Of a DNA stretch of 64,000 nt, positions 1 through 8,593 are shown one piece after another (within the stretch, counting starts at the first letter, position 1; each line of letters begins with the position of its first letter). The notes under the pieces were generated by a model, which was given only the letters and a program-made list of their open reading frames with translations, did not search any database and was not told where the DNA came from. The DNA is taken from assembly GCF_002024805.1 (NCBI RefSeq), contig NZ_CP014337.1:2356001-2420000 (forward strand), read 5' to 3'. The position numbers and the translations under genes were made by a program. This DNA is from Elizabethkingia bruuniana (lineage in GTDB: Bacteria > Bacteroidota > Bacteroidia > Flavobacteriales > Weeksellaceae).

Positions 1-275
1 ATGCTCCCAAAGGCTTCGAAGTTGCTCCTGACCCTTATTTATCAGAGAAACTATTCTTCCGTTCCGATAATGTGAATTTTGTGAAGAAAGGTATTGTTGC
101 CCACTCCTTCTCTACAGTAGATATGGAGCATCAAAATCATTACCATCAGGTAAATGATGATATCAATGTCATCAACACTCAGAACCTTACTCAGATTGTT
201 AACAGTTTTGCCAAAACAATTGATCAGCTGATGAAAAAAGATTTTAAACCTAAGTATGTAAAGCCACTTCAATAA
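1..275 (+). CDS. M28 family zinc peptidase, C-terminal end (partial)
   Basis: This is the last 90 codons of a gene that begins before the window, read in frame from base 3 to the TAA at 273-275. The reading includes a stretch ending STVDMEHQNHYHQVNDD. A final metal-binding His in an H-Y-H-Q-x-N-D context near the C-terminus is typical of M28 aminopeptidases (PepS/glutaminyl-cyclase-like fold). The catalytic Asp/Glu residues lie upstream and cannot be seen, so activity cannot be judged. A GTG at 72 could be taken as a start, but the frame is open and protein-like upstream of it, so the gene is truncated only by the window edge. Confidence 0.75.
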   Translation, partial: APKGFEVAPDPYLSEKLFFRSDNVNFVKKGIVAHSFSTVDMEHQNHYHQVNDDINVINTQNLTQIVNSFAKTIDQLMKKDFKPKYVKPLQ

Positions 276-278
276 ATA

Positions 279-310
279 AAAAAGGATGAATAATTTCATC
301 CTTTTTATTT
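279..310 (+). terminator. Rho-independent terminator after the M28 peptidase
   Basis: A 12-bp perfect stem (AAAAAGGATGAA / TTCATCCTTTTT, loop TAAT) is followed by a T-rich tract. It lies four bases after the stop codon, between two convergent genes, and could act on both strands. Confidence 0.85.
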
Positions 311-340
311 TTACAATAAGCGGTTAAGCTTTGATATCCT

Positions 341-1183
341 TTATAAAGAATTATTAAGAAACTCTGTCGAGTAGTTAACTACTTTTTCTAAATCCTCTGG
401 TAAAGCATCGCTATTCCATGGTTCTCTTCCACCGAAAACATGATCTGCTCCTTCAATGACTTTTAGCTCGGAGTTCTTTGCCCACTTATGTAACAGCTCA
501 GCTTCTTTTATCTTTACTGCTTCATCTTCGGTCCCATGAACAATCAGATAAGGCTTTTGAAGATTCTGTGCTGCTTTTTGTATATCTAATTCAGATTCAT
601 TTTCCCGGAAGTTTTCATAAAATTGCCAATAATGCGGCATTTCCTGCTTTGTTCTCCCATTAGTTACATAGAAAACTCCATTTTCTCTGTATCGTTCCAG
701 TCGATCATTTTTCGGGAATCGGGTTACAAAATTATTAACCCCAGCCAGTGTAATCAATGCTTTAACTTTAGGATCCCTTTGCGCCTGCAAAACAGTATCG
801 CCACCACCCCTGCTGTGCCCCATAATGGCAATCTTTTCGGAATCCACCTTAGGATGATTTTCAAAATAATCGATAACCGCCTGATAATCGGATAACTCTT
901 TTGTATAGTTATTATTTCCAAAAGCTTCCAGATCACCAAAATTTTCCGGATCATTTATGGTTGTTCCATTATGTGAAAAGTTGAATTTAACAAAGAAATA
1001 TCCAGCCTTTGCAAATGCTTCTGCCATTAGCCCCCAGGTTCCCCAATCTTTGTAGCCTTTATAACCATGTGCAAAGATTATTAAGGGCAACTTCCCTTCA
1101 GTTTCCGGGTAATAAGCATCTGCCAGAAAGCTCTTAGTTTCGGGGTTTTCTATAAGGATATTTTTTTCTGTTATGATGTTCAT
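341..1183 (-). CDS. Alpha/beta hydrolase (dienelactone-hydrolase/acyl-peptidase-like)
   Basis: This 280-residue protein has no signal peptide, so it is probably cytoplasmic. The alpha/beta-hydrolase landmarks are clear: an oxyanion-hole strand IIFAHGYKG (36-44), a nucleophile elbow GHSRGG with Ser124, a late acid loop HGTEDE with Asp220, and a GADHVFGG loop with His248. Length and motif spacing are usual for dienelactone-hydrolase or serine aminopeptidase-like esterases. The substrate cannot be told from sequence. It stands alone, convergent with the M28 peptidase and downstream of an M13 peptidase that has its own terminator. Confidence 0.85.
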   Translation of the reverse strand: MNIITEKNILIENPETKSFLADAYYPETEGKLPLIIFAHGYKGYKDWGTWGLMAEAFAKAGYFFVKFNFSHNGTTINDPENFGDLEAFGNNNYTKELSDYQAVIDYFENHPKVDSEKIAIMGHSRGGGDTVLQAQRDPKVKALITLAGVNNFVTRFPKNDRLERYRENGVFYVTNGRTKQEMPHYWQFYENFRENESELDIQKAAQNLQKPYLIVHGTEDEAVKIKEAELLHKWAKNSELKVIEGADHVFGGREPWNSDALPEDLEKVVNYSTEFLNNSL

Positions 1184-1216
1184 TTTTATTTTTAAAGTTA
1201 AACAATGAATTCCATC

Positions 1217-1252
1217 TAAAAAAGAAAGCTGCCCTTTAAAAGAGCAACTTTC
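1217..1252 (-). terminator. Terminator after M13 peptidase 1
   Basis: On the minus strand, GAAAGTTGC pairs with GCAGCTTTC (one T-G pair) and is followed by a run of T. It lies 24 bases beyond the stop codon of the M13 gene. Confidence 0.7.
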
Positions 1253-1275
1253 CGTTTATATAAATTATTATTTGA

Positions 1276-3348
1276 TTACCAGATTTTAACCCTATCCTCA
1301 GGTTTCTTATACAATTTATCACCCGGCTTCACATCAAAAGCTTTATAGAAAGCATCAGTATTTACTAACGGACCAAAAGCTCTGAATTCACCCGGAGCAT
1401 GCTCATTAGTTTTAATCTGATTGATTGTAGCCTTCTCAGTCATTAACGTTCTCCATACAGTAGCCCATGACATAAAGAATCTCTGGTCTTGTGTAAATCC
1501 ACTGATTTTTCCTGGATTGCCTTTATCTTTCAGGTACATTTGCAATGCATCATAAGCTACATTTACACCACCAAGGTCACCAATATTTTCTCCATTGGTA
1601 AATTCACCATTGATGTGTGTTCCTTTTACAGGTTCGTACTGACTAAACTGTTTTGCCAGTTTTGTTGTAGCATCCTTAAAATTCTTCAAGTCAGCATCAG
1701 ACCACCAGTTAACCAAATTTCCGTCACCATCGAAAGTAGCACCACTGTCATCGAAACCGTGAGACATCTCGTGACCAATTACAGCACCAATTCCACCGAA
1801 ATTAACCGCAGGATCTGCTTTGATGTTAAAGAATGGCGGCTGCAGAATTGCTGCAGGGAATACAATCTCGTTGTTTGTAGGATTGTAGTATGCATTTACA
1901 GTTTGTGGAGACATTCCCCACTCTGCTTTATCTACTGGCTTACCAATTTTATTTAGTTCTCTCTGATAGCTCCATTCCGATACTTTCTGAAGGTTAGCAT
2001 ATAAAGAACCACCGTCTTTCACTGATGTTTGCTCAAGCTTAGTGTAATCTTTCCACTTATCCGGATATCCTACTTTTACAGTGAATTTATTCAGCTTATC
2101 TAAAGCTTTTACTTTAGTTTCAGAAGACATCCATGTTAACTCATTAATATGTTTAGCAAAGCTTTTCTTCAGATAATCAATTAGCGTTAGCATTTCTGTT
2201 TTTGACTGCTGAGGGAAGTATTTTTCTACATACAGTTTACCGAAAGCTTCTCCAAGAACTCCATTGATAAGAGAAAGCCCTCTTTTGTTCATTGCTCTTT
2301 GTTCTTTTTGTCCTCTTAGAGTCTTACTATAGAAGTTAAACTGAATATCATCCAGTTTTTGATCTAAACGTCCTGCATTAGAAGAAATAAGATGGAATTT
2401 CAGGTAATCTTTAATTAACGGAATATTTTGCTCTGTAAGGAACTTATCCAAGTTTTTAACGTAGTTTAATTCACCTACGATAACTTTATTTGTATTTACC
2501 CCTACAGCTGTCAGGTAAGCTGGTAAATCTACATTCTTTACCAAACCTTTCAGCTGATCCATAGTCTCAGGATTATACTGAAGATTGGCATCACGGATCT
2601 GCTCTACGGTAAGCAATGACTTCGCCATATCTTTCTCGTAAGCAAAAATATTTTTAGCAGTTTCAGCTGAATTCTTATATCCTAAAACATCTAAAATTGA
2701 AGCAATATATTTCTGATATTCAGCTACTGTTTTAGCATTTTCAGCATTCTCTTTCTGATAATAATCTCTACCTAAACCTAAGTCTGCTGCTCCAAGATAT
2801 ACAGCATTCATTTTAGAATCTTTTAAATCAGCATCCACACCCCACTCATAGAAAGGATTAAACCCTTGTCTCGTAGATTCTTTTAGATAAGACTGCAGGT
2901 CATTAAGGTTTTTAATAGCATCAATTTTTGCTAAGTCAGCCTGAATAGGCTTAATACCATCTGCATTTCTCTTATTCATGTCCATGAAGGTCCCGTAAAG
3001 ATCTTGAATTTTCTGACCTTCACTACCTTTTGAAAAAGAGTCTTTCAGAATATTGTTCAAGATTGTCAGAGACTGATTGTCTGTAGCTTCAGCAAGCTCA
3101 TTAAACGCTCCCCAACTTGATTTATCAGAAGGGATTTTTGCTGTTTTCATCCAGCTACCGTTTACGTAATTGTAGAAATCATCCTGTGGACGTACTTTTC
3201 TGTCCATATTTTCCAGATGAAGGCCTTCATCTTTCATGGTCAAACTTTTTGTACTTTGAATTGTTTTTGTATTCTTTTTTTGAGCTATTACTACTCCTGT
3301 TGAAAGAAGTGAAACGGCCACTAACAGACTGGTAGTCAATTTTTTCAT
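1276..3348 (-). CDS. M13 (neprilysin/PepO-type) zinc metalloendopeptidase, copy 1
   Basis: This 690-residue protein begins with a Sec signal peptide (about 1-22, ending VVIAQ), so it is exported. The M13 landmarks are all present: an N-terminal RPQDDFYNYVNGSW block, NAYYNP, the zinc motif HEMSH (His526, Glu527, His530) and GENIGDLGG supplying the third ligand Glu587 and Asp591. It ends in the family-typical C-terminal ..KPEDRVKIW. Full length and apparently active, it should cut oligopeptides in the periplasm or at the surface. A close paralogue lies at 5451-7514 on the same strand. Two unrelated genes lie between, and each gene has its own terminator, so the two copies are not one operon. 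Confidence 0.95.
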   Translation of the reverse strand: MKKLTTSLLVAVSLLSTGVVIAQKKNTKTIQSTKSLTMKDEGLHLENMDRKVRPQDDFYNYVNGSWMKTAKIPSDKSSWGAFNELAEATDNQSLTILNNILKDSFSKGSEGQKIQDLYGTFMDMNKRNADGIKPIQADLAKIDAIKNLNDLQSYLKESTRQGFNPFYEWGVDADLKDSKMNAVYLGAADLGLGRDYYQKENAENAKTVAEYQKYIASILDVLGYKNSAETAKNIFAYEKDMAKSLLTVEQIRDANLQYNPETMDQLKGLVKNVDLPAYLTAVGVNTNKVIVGELNYVKNLDKFLTEQNIPLIKDYLKFHLISSNAGRLDQKLDDIQFNFYSKTLRGQKEQRAMNKRGLSLINGVLGEAFGKLYVEKYFPQQSKTEMLTLIDYLKKSFAKHINELTWMSSETKVKALDKLNKFTVKVGYPDKWKDYTKLEQTSVKDGGSLYANLQKVSEWSYQRELNKIGKPVDKAEWGMSPQTVNAYYNPTNNEIVFPAAILQPPFFNIKADPAVNFGGIGAVIGHEMSHGFDDSGATFDGDGNLVNWWSDADLKNFKDATTKLAKQFSQYEPVKGTHINGEFTNGENIGDLGGVNVAYDALQMYLKDKGNPGKISGFTQDQRFFMSWATVWRTLMTEKATINQIKTNEHAPGEFRAFGPLVNTDAFYKAFDVKPGDKLYKKPEDRVKIW

Positions 3349-3359
3349 AATATTATTTT

Positions 3360-3383
3360 AACAAAAGCCTATACATAGGCTTT
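3360..3383 (-). terminator. Terminator after the small membrane protein
   Basis: The stem is AAAGCCTA / TAGGCTTT with loop TGTA on the minus strand, followed by a T-rich stretch. It lies between the 192-aa membrane protein and M13 copy 1. Confidence 0.65.
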
Positions 3384-3421
3384 ATAAACTTACACAATGA
3401 GTAGATAAAATCACTGAAAAG

Positions 3422-4000
3422 TTACAACTCTTTCTGTAATTTATAGCTTTTAATTGAAGAAAGCTGCACAACCTTTACCTCATCATTTTTCAACAGAAAT
3501 AAGACGGTTTTAGTCTTCCCTATTAATTTAGCCTGTTCTTCCGTATTATCAGAATACAGAAAGCTCACTGGTTGATCTTTTATTATCTTTCTTTGAGAAA
3601 ATTTTCCATATACTCCTGCCGCCAGCCAAATATAAAACGGAATAATCAGTAAAACCGAAACCCCATTATAATACATGGATGAAAACCAAGATGTATAGTT
3701 CTGAAAGCTATAAATATTGTAGATTTTGGGGTGCTTTTCCTTGATATAAGAATCCAGTTTATAAATAGCCCCTAGAATAAGCACAGATACAAATGTGAAC
3801 AGAAAAATTCTGTAATCAGCAAATGGTGCGATCAGAAAATCTGTAATATCGGCGTAGTCGAATATATTGATATTAAAATGACTGTATTTCCGGTAATTGA
3901 AAATCATTCCTATACCAACTGCGAATAAATAAGCTATAGATAAAATAGTCTGAAAATCCTTCAACAATCGGTTATAAGTATTCTGTAGAAATTCCTTCAT
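3422..4000 (-). CDS. Hypothetical three-helix membrane protein
   Basis: I do not recognise this 192-residue protein. It shows three hydrophobic helices, at about 17-35 (TILSIAYLFAVGIGMIF), 63-82 (YRIFLFTFVSVLILGAIYKL) and 110-131 (GVSVLLIIPFYIWLAAGVYG). A soluble tail of about 60 residues follows, with a predicted beta pattern (TKTVLFLLKNDEVKVVQLSS). There is no signal peptide and no enzyme motif. It has its own terminator and is separated from the DUF2264 gene by another, so it is probably monocistronic. Its sequence composition matches the neighbours. Function is unknown. Confidence 0.7.
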   Translation of the reverse strand: MKEFLQNTYNRLLKDFQTILSIAYLFAVGIGMIFNYRKYSHFNINIFDYADITDFLIAPFADYRIFLFTFVSVLILGAIYKLDSYIKEKHPKIYNIYSFQNYTSWFSSMYYNGVSVLLIIPFYIWLAAGVYGKFSQRKIIKDQPVSFLYSDNTEEQAKLIGKTKTVLFLLKNDEVKVVQLSSIKSYKLQKEL

Positions 4001-4058
4001 AAATTATTTTTTATAAAAATAATTTATTTTATTCATTTATAAATATTCTGTTATAAAA

Positions 4059-4084
4059 AAACCACTCTGATCACAGAGTGGTTT
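4059..4084 (-). terminator. Terminator after the DUF2264 gene
   Basis: A perfect 11-bp stem AAACCACTCTG / CAGAGTGGTTT with loop ATCA lies 8 bases after the stop. On the minus strand a run of T follows. Confidence 0.85.
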
Positions 4085-4091
4085 TAAAATA

Positions 4092-5342
4092 TTAATATTC
4101 TACATGATAGTCTTTGGGGAAAGGCTCTCCTGCCCATGCTTTTTTAGCAGTCCACGCAGCGGGAGGATTAGTCCAGAATTTATCGGTAGCCGGCAAGCCT
4201 AGTGGTAAGAAACCTAATGTTGCCATATATAAACTCCCGGTGGATGTATAATAATCCGCTATTCCTGGCTGATGACCGTTAAACCCTAATACCAGCCATC
4301 CTGCTTTATCAAAGTTATTAGCATGATCGTACATTCTGTGCATAACCGCACTAAGCCCACATCTTACCTGTGCAGGATCTATATAATCGGGTAATTTATG
4401 CATCAGCGCTGTTTGCCCAAGTGCCTGGAATGCAGCTGTCCTATAAGTGATACTTCTTCCGAACGGTGGATAAGTACCTTCTGGGCTAATAAATCTTTCT
4501 GTAAACTCTGAATAACGAACCATTCTTTTTACAGCCTGATCGTATTCTTGTTGTTGGATCATTTTACGATCCAGTAAAACTTTGAAGAAATCTACCAGCA
4601 TAGGATGGATAACATAAGAGTTATAGTAATCTATACTCATACTTGGTCCGTCACTATACCAACCGTCTCCCTGATACCATTCCAATATTTTTCTTTTAGC
4701 AAACTCGATACGAACCGGATCTGGCTGTTCTCCTACACTTAGTAAAAACGCTTCGTTTAGTCCTGCAAATAATAACCAATTGTTATAAGCTCCGGATCTT
4801 GTGCGAAGTGCTTTAAATTCTTCGATTACTCTTTTTTTAGTCGTTTCATCCAGAGGTTCCCACAATGCTTTTGGTGCTCTTATAAAGGCATGTGCCATAT
4901 AAGCGGCATCTACAATCGGTTGCTTTTCTGTCCTGAAATTAAGATAATCCGGATTCTGAGGATCAACAGCATTTTTAAGACCCTTCAATAGTTCAGTTCT
5001 TAGTCTGGATCTTACTTTGGCTTCTTCCGTATTGTCATCCGGTAATGCCAACCATGGTGCTACACCTGCCATAGTCCGCCCTACAGCTTCCAGATGTGTT
5101 ACTTTATTAAAAAAGTCTGGCTTTAATCCGGGAGGTATTTCCACGGGCATATTTTTCCGAAGAGTACCTTCTGCCAGATTATGAACTACGGGATAAGCAA
5201 TTTTGTCTAATGTTTTCACCCAGAATTTACGGTCTTCCTGACCATCTTTGGGTACATATCCTTTAGAGGATTGTCCGAATAACTGAGATGCACAGCTTAA
5301 TACAGCAAACTGCATCACAATTATTAATTTGATGTTTCTCAT
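4092..5342 (-). CDS. DUF2264 domain protein (putative secreted glycan-acting enzyme)
   Basis: This 416-residue protein has an N-terminal hydrophobic leader ending AVLSCASQLFGQ. The LSC Cys could be a lipobox or part of a Sec leader. The rest matches what I know of DUF2264: an early KVTHLEAVGRTMAGVAPWLAL block, YNNWLLFAGLNEAFLL, and WYQGDGWYSDGPSMSIDYYN. DUF2264 proteins have an alpha/alpha-toroid fold like unsaturated glucuronyl hydrolases and polysaccharide lyases. Action on a carbohydrate is therefore plausible but unproven. No other sugar gene sits next to it; the fucosidase and mannosidase of this window are over 50 kb away. Confidence 0.8.
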   Translation of the reverse strand: MRNIKLIIVMQFAVLSCASQLFGQSSKGYVPKDGQEDRKFWVKTLDKIAYPVVHNLAEGTLRKNMPVEIPPGLKPDFFNKVTHLEAVGRTMAGVAPWLALPDDNTEEAKVRSRLRTELLKGLKNAVDPQNPDYLNFRTEKQPIVDAAYMAHAFIRAPKALWEPLDETTKKRVIEEFKALRTRSGAYNNWLLFAGLNEAFLLSVGEQPDPVRIEFAKRKILEWYQGDGWYSDGPSMSIDYYNSYVIHPMLVDFFKVLLDRKMIQQQEYDQAVKRMVRYSEFTERFISPEGTYPPFGRSITYRTAAFQALGQTALMHKLPDYIDPAQVRCGLSAVMHRMYDHANNFDKAGWLVLGFNGHQPGIADYYTSTGSLYMATLGFLPLGLPATDKFWTNPPAAWTAKKAWAGEPFPKDYHVEY

Positions 5343-5403
5343 GTTGGTTAATTAGTTAGTTTTTATGGTTGACTAAGTTAACATTTTTATTACTATAAAA
5401 AGT

Positions 5404-5429
5404 AAAAACCACCCTTTCAGGTGGTTTTT
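5404..5429 (-). terminator. Terminator after M13 peptidase 2
   Basis: A perfect 10-bp stem AAAAACCACC / GGTGGTTTTT with a 6-base loop lies 21 bases beyond the stop, and T residues follow on the minus strand. Confidence 0.85.
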
Positions 5430-5450
5430 GTATTATTTTATGGTTTATAA

Positions 5451-7514
5451 TTACCAGATTTTAATTCTGTCTTCTGGTTTTTTATAAAGTTTATCTCCTG
5501 GTTTAATATCAAAGGCATTATAGAATGCATCAACATTTACCAACGGTGCAAAAGCTCTGTACTCTCCCGGTGAATGCGGATCAGTTTTAACCTGATTCAC
5601 TTTGTACTGGTCAGTAGATAGAGTTCTCCATACAGTTGCCCAAGACATAAAGAATCTTTGATCCTGAGTAAGGTCACTGATCTTACCAGGGTTCCCCTTA
5701 TCTTTCAGATACATTTGTAAAGCTTCATAAGCTACATTAACACCTCCTAAATCACCAATATTCTCTCCCATTGTAAATTTACCATTTACGTGAGATCCTT
5801 TTACAGGCTCATAAGTATCATATTGTGCCCCCAATTTTTGAGTTGCAGCCTCAAATTTCTTTCTGTCTTCGTCTGTCCACCAGTTGTTCAGGTTACCATC
5901 ACCATCAAAACGGGAACCACTATCGTCGAATCCGTGAGAAATTTCGTGTCCAATTACAGCTCCGATTCCACCAAAATTAACAGCAGCATCTGCTTTAAAG
6001 TTGAAGAAAGGAGGCTGAAGAATAGCTGCAGGGAATACGATCTCGTTGTTTGAAGAACTATAATATGCATTAACAGTCTGTGGTGTCATTCCCCATTCTG
6101 TCTTATCTACAGGTTTACCTACTTTTTCAAGACCTTTCTGGTACTGCCACTTAGAAATCTCCTGAAGATTGCTATATAGTGAACCACCATCTGCATCAGA
6201 CTTCAATGTTAATTTAGAATAGTCCTTCCATTTATCAGGGTAAGCAACTTTTACAGTAAACTTATTAAGTTTATCCAATGCTTTTTCCTTAGTTACAGAA
6301 GACATCCAGTCTAGTTTTTTAATACGGCTTGCAAATGCTTTCTTAACATAATCTACTAACACAACCATTTCCGCTTTTGCCTCTGCAGGGAAATATTTCT
6401 CTACATAAAGTTTTCCGAAAGCTTCACCTACAATACCATTTACAAAAGATAAACCTCTTTTATCCATAGATCTCTGTTCTTGCTGGCCCTGCATTCTCTT
6501 ACTGTAGAAATTAAACTGAATATCATCCAATTTCTGATCCAGATTAGAAGCATTAGAAGCTATAATTCTGTATTTAAGATAATCTTTAATTAAAGGAAGG
6601 TTTTCCTGATTGATAAAAGAATCCAGGTTTTTATAATAGTTAATTTCACCTATAATTACTTTGTCAGTATTTACGCCAACTGTTTTTAAATAGTCTGGAA
6701 GATCTACATTTTTAACCAAAGCAGGAAGTTCAGCAACCGTCTTAGGGTTATAACGAAGATTGGCATCTCTTGCCTGCTCATTCGTTAATAATGTTTTAGC
6801 CATTCTCTTTTCAAAATCTAAAACATTCTGAGCTACTGATGCTGAATTCTGGTAACCAATTACACCTAATAATGTTGTAATATAGTTTTTATAATCTGCT
6901 AAAATCGCAGTATTCGCTTCATTTTCTTTCTGGTAATAATCTTTACCTAATCCTAATCTTGGTCCTCCCAAATAAACTGCATTCATTTTGGAGTTTTTCA
7001 TATCGGCACCAGCTCCCCATCCATAGAATGGATTATCACCTGTAAGGGTTGCCTGATCGATATATTGCTGGAAACTTTTTAGATCTTTAATAGCATCTAC
7101 TTTATCAAGATCAGCTTTAATTGGAGATATTCCTAAAGCATTTCTTTTAGTCCAGTCAGTATATGTTGTATAAAGTGCCTGAATTTTCTGACCTTCAGAT
7201 CCTGCAGGATATTTAGATTTCAGAATCTCTTTCAGAATATTCATAGAGTTGTTATCTGTATCTTCTCTTAACTGATTAAAAGATCCCCAACTAGATTTGT
7301 CAGAAGGGATTTTTGCGGTTTTCAGCCAACCACCGTTTACATAGTTAAAGAAGTCATCTTGCGGGCGTACAGATGTATCTCTGTAGCTAAGATCTAGCCC
7401 TTCGTCTTTTTGCGTTTTAGTCGCCACAGTCTTTCCTTTTTTTTGTTGAGCATTCACCTGAACTCCTGTAAAACAAAGAGAAAATGCTAATGCTGCAAAA
7501 GTTATTTTTTTCAT
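5451..7514 (-). CDS. M13 (neprilysin/PepO-type) zinc metalloendopeptidase, copy 2
   Basis: The chosen start is the ATG at 7514 (MKKITFAALAF), because it puts a standard signal peptide at the N-terminus; an in-frame upstream Met at 7532 adds six residues before it. The mature protein is about 665 residues and shares most blocks with copy 1: RPQDDFFNYVNGGW, NAYYSSSNNEIVFPAA, zinc motif HEISH (His523, Glu524, His527), ENIGD (Glu584, Asp588), and the C-terminus KPEDRIKIW. All ligands are intact, so both copies should be active. The differences are spread through the whole protein, which points to an old duplication. Confidence 0.95.
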   Translation of the reverse strand: MKKITFAALAFSLCFTGVQVNAQQKKGKTVATKTQKDEGLDLSYRDTSVRPQDDFFNYVNGGWLKTAKIPSDKSSWGSFNQLREDTDNNSMNILKEILKSKYPAGSEGQKIQALYTTYTDWTKRNALGISPIKADLDKVDAIKDLKSFQQYIDQATLTGDNPFYGWGAGADMKNSKMNAVYLGGPRLGLGKDYYQKENEANTAILADYKNYITTLLGVIGYQNSASVAQNVLDFEKRMAKTLLTNEQARDANLRYNPKTVAELPALVKNVDLPDYLKTVGVNTDKVIIGEINYYKNLDSFINQENLPLIKDYLKYRIIASNASNLDQKLDDIQFNFYSKRMQGQQEQRSMDKRGLSFVNGIVGEAFGKLYVEKYFPAEAKAEMVVLVDYVKKAFASRIKKLDWMSSVTKEKALDKLNKFTVKVAYPDKWKDYSKLTLKSDADGGSLYSNLQEISKWQYQKGLEKVGKPVDKTEWGMTPQTVNAYYSSSNNEIVFPAAILQPPFFNFKADAAVNFGGIGAVIGHEISHGFDDSGSRFDGDGNLNNWWTDEDRKKFEAATQKLGAQYDTYEPVKGSHVNGKFTMGENIGDLGGVNVAYEALQMYLKDKGNPGKISDLTQDQRFFMSWATVWRTLSTDQYKVNQVKTDPHSPGEYRAFAPLVNVDAFYNAFDIKPGDKLYKKPEDRIKIW

Positions 7515-7611
7515 ATACACAGATTTAATCAATCAGATAAAGATATTAATAATTTTTAAACAATTCTTAACATAATTATAACCTGTTATTTTTGTTTATA
7601 TCTTAATTCAT

Positions 7612-7648
7612 AAAAAAGCTACTGTGAGGTTTCACAGCAGCTTTTTTT
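7612..7648 (-). terminator. Terminator after the GIN-domain gene
   Basis: A stem with arms CTGTGA / TCACAG is extended by AAAAAGCT / AGCTTTTT with one mismatch, and is followed by T residues on the minus strand. It starts 17 bases after the stop codon. Confidence 0.8.
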
Positions 7649-7665
7649 CTTATTCTATATTTAAT

Positions 7666-8334
7666 TTATTTGAAACTAATATTACCTCCGGCAATTTTTT
7701 TAGTTTTCTTATCTGCAGGATTTCCATATACTGTAATATTACCTCCGGCACGCGTTTTAGCATCTACTGATTCCGTTGCCGAAACCTCTGCCTCACCTCC
7801 TGCATTTACTGTAACACTAGTAGTCGTAGTTGCCAACTGTTTTCCATAATATTTAGCCCCTGTATTCACAATTGCATTTTGATTATTGGCATGACCGGAT
7901 AATGTTATAAGCCCGCCTGTATTAGATTTCACTTCCAGTGTCTTAGCTTTAAGCCCCATAATAATTGAAGAACCTTCATTGGCTGTAAGTACAATTTTAT
8001 TTCCTTCTAATACTCCTTCATTACTTACTGTCGCTCCCTGACTAGCCTGAATATCGTTCAGCCTGTCATAGAATACCCTTACTTTTACATCATCTCCCTG
8101 TAAAAGATTAGTTGTTGTCATTCTTACTTTTAGCTCTCCATTTTTATTGACAACCTCTACATCTGAAGATTTTTTCCCATTCACTTCTACTTTATTGGAT
8201 GTAGAAGGAATTAATACTACCGGAATTTTATCGTAAACTTTCAGAGAACTGAATGTCCCAACGTTTTTAACCGTTTGAGCAAAAGAAAACTGAACTGCAA
8301 CTATGGCGATAGCGCCTGCTATAATATTTTTCAT
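7666..8334 (-). CDS. GIN-domain (DUF2807) exported protein
   Basis: The ATG at 8334 (MKNIIAGAIAIVAVQFSFAQ) gives a clean signal peptide; an in-frame Met at 8373 adds 13 residues with no such shape. The 222-residue product has a repetitive beta pattern with short Gly/Ala/Ser turns (QASQGATVSNEGVLEG, GGLITLSGHANNQ, VNAGGEAEVSATES, RAGGNITVYG). This is the right-handed beta-solenoid profile of DUF2807 'head GIN domain, putative auto-transporter adhesin' proteins. These are very common in Bacteroidota, and the function is not established. It appears monocistronic. Confidence 0.8.
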   Translation of the reverse strand: MKNIIAGAIAIVAVQFSFAQTVKNVGTFSSLKVYDKIPVVLIPSTSNKVEVNGKKSSDVEVVNKNGELKVRMTTTNLLQGDDVKVRVFYDRLNDIQASQGATVSNEGVLEGNKIVLTANEGSSIIMGLKAKTLEVKSNTGGLITLSGHANNQNAIVNTGAKYYGKQLATTTTSVTVNAGGEAEVSATESVDAKTRAGGNITVYGNPADKKTKKIAGGNISFK

Positions 8335-8593
8335 AATAGTTATTTTAAAAGCAGACCGCAATATTCCTGCCATAAAATGTTAGAAAAATATTAAAGAATC
8401 TTAATACTCGAATAGCAGGTATAGAAATCAGGAACTATAATCACTCATTAACCTCTTCACCCTTCAACCCGATAAAACATTTACAGAATAAAAACAAATC
8501 ATTATATTTAAAGATGTTATACCAAATTCACTAATCTTTAATAATAGATAAAACCTCAAACCTTTTTTATAAAATAATATAAAAACAAATAAA

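Noticed and set aside
1489-1956. A 155-codon open frame on the plus strand opposite M13 copy 1.
   Set aside because: It lies wholly antisense to a well-supported peptidase gene, is rich in Cys/Ile/Phe as antisense frames are, and has no motif.
8335-8593. Possible small gene in the AT-rich gap before the orphan protein.
   Set aside because: No frame on either strand has a start and a protein-like sequence of useful length.
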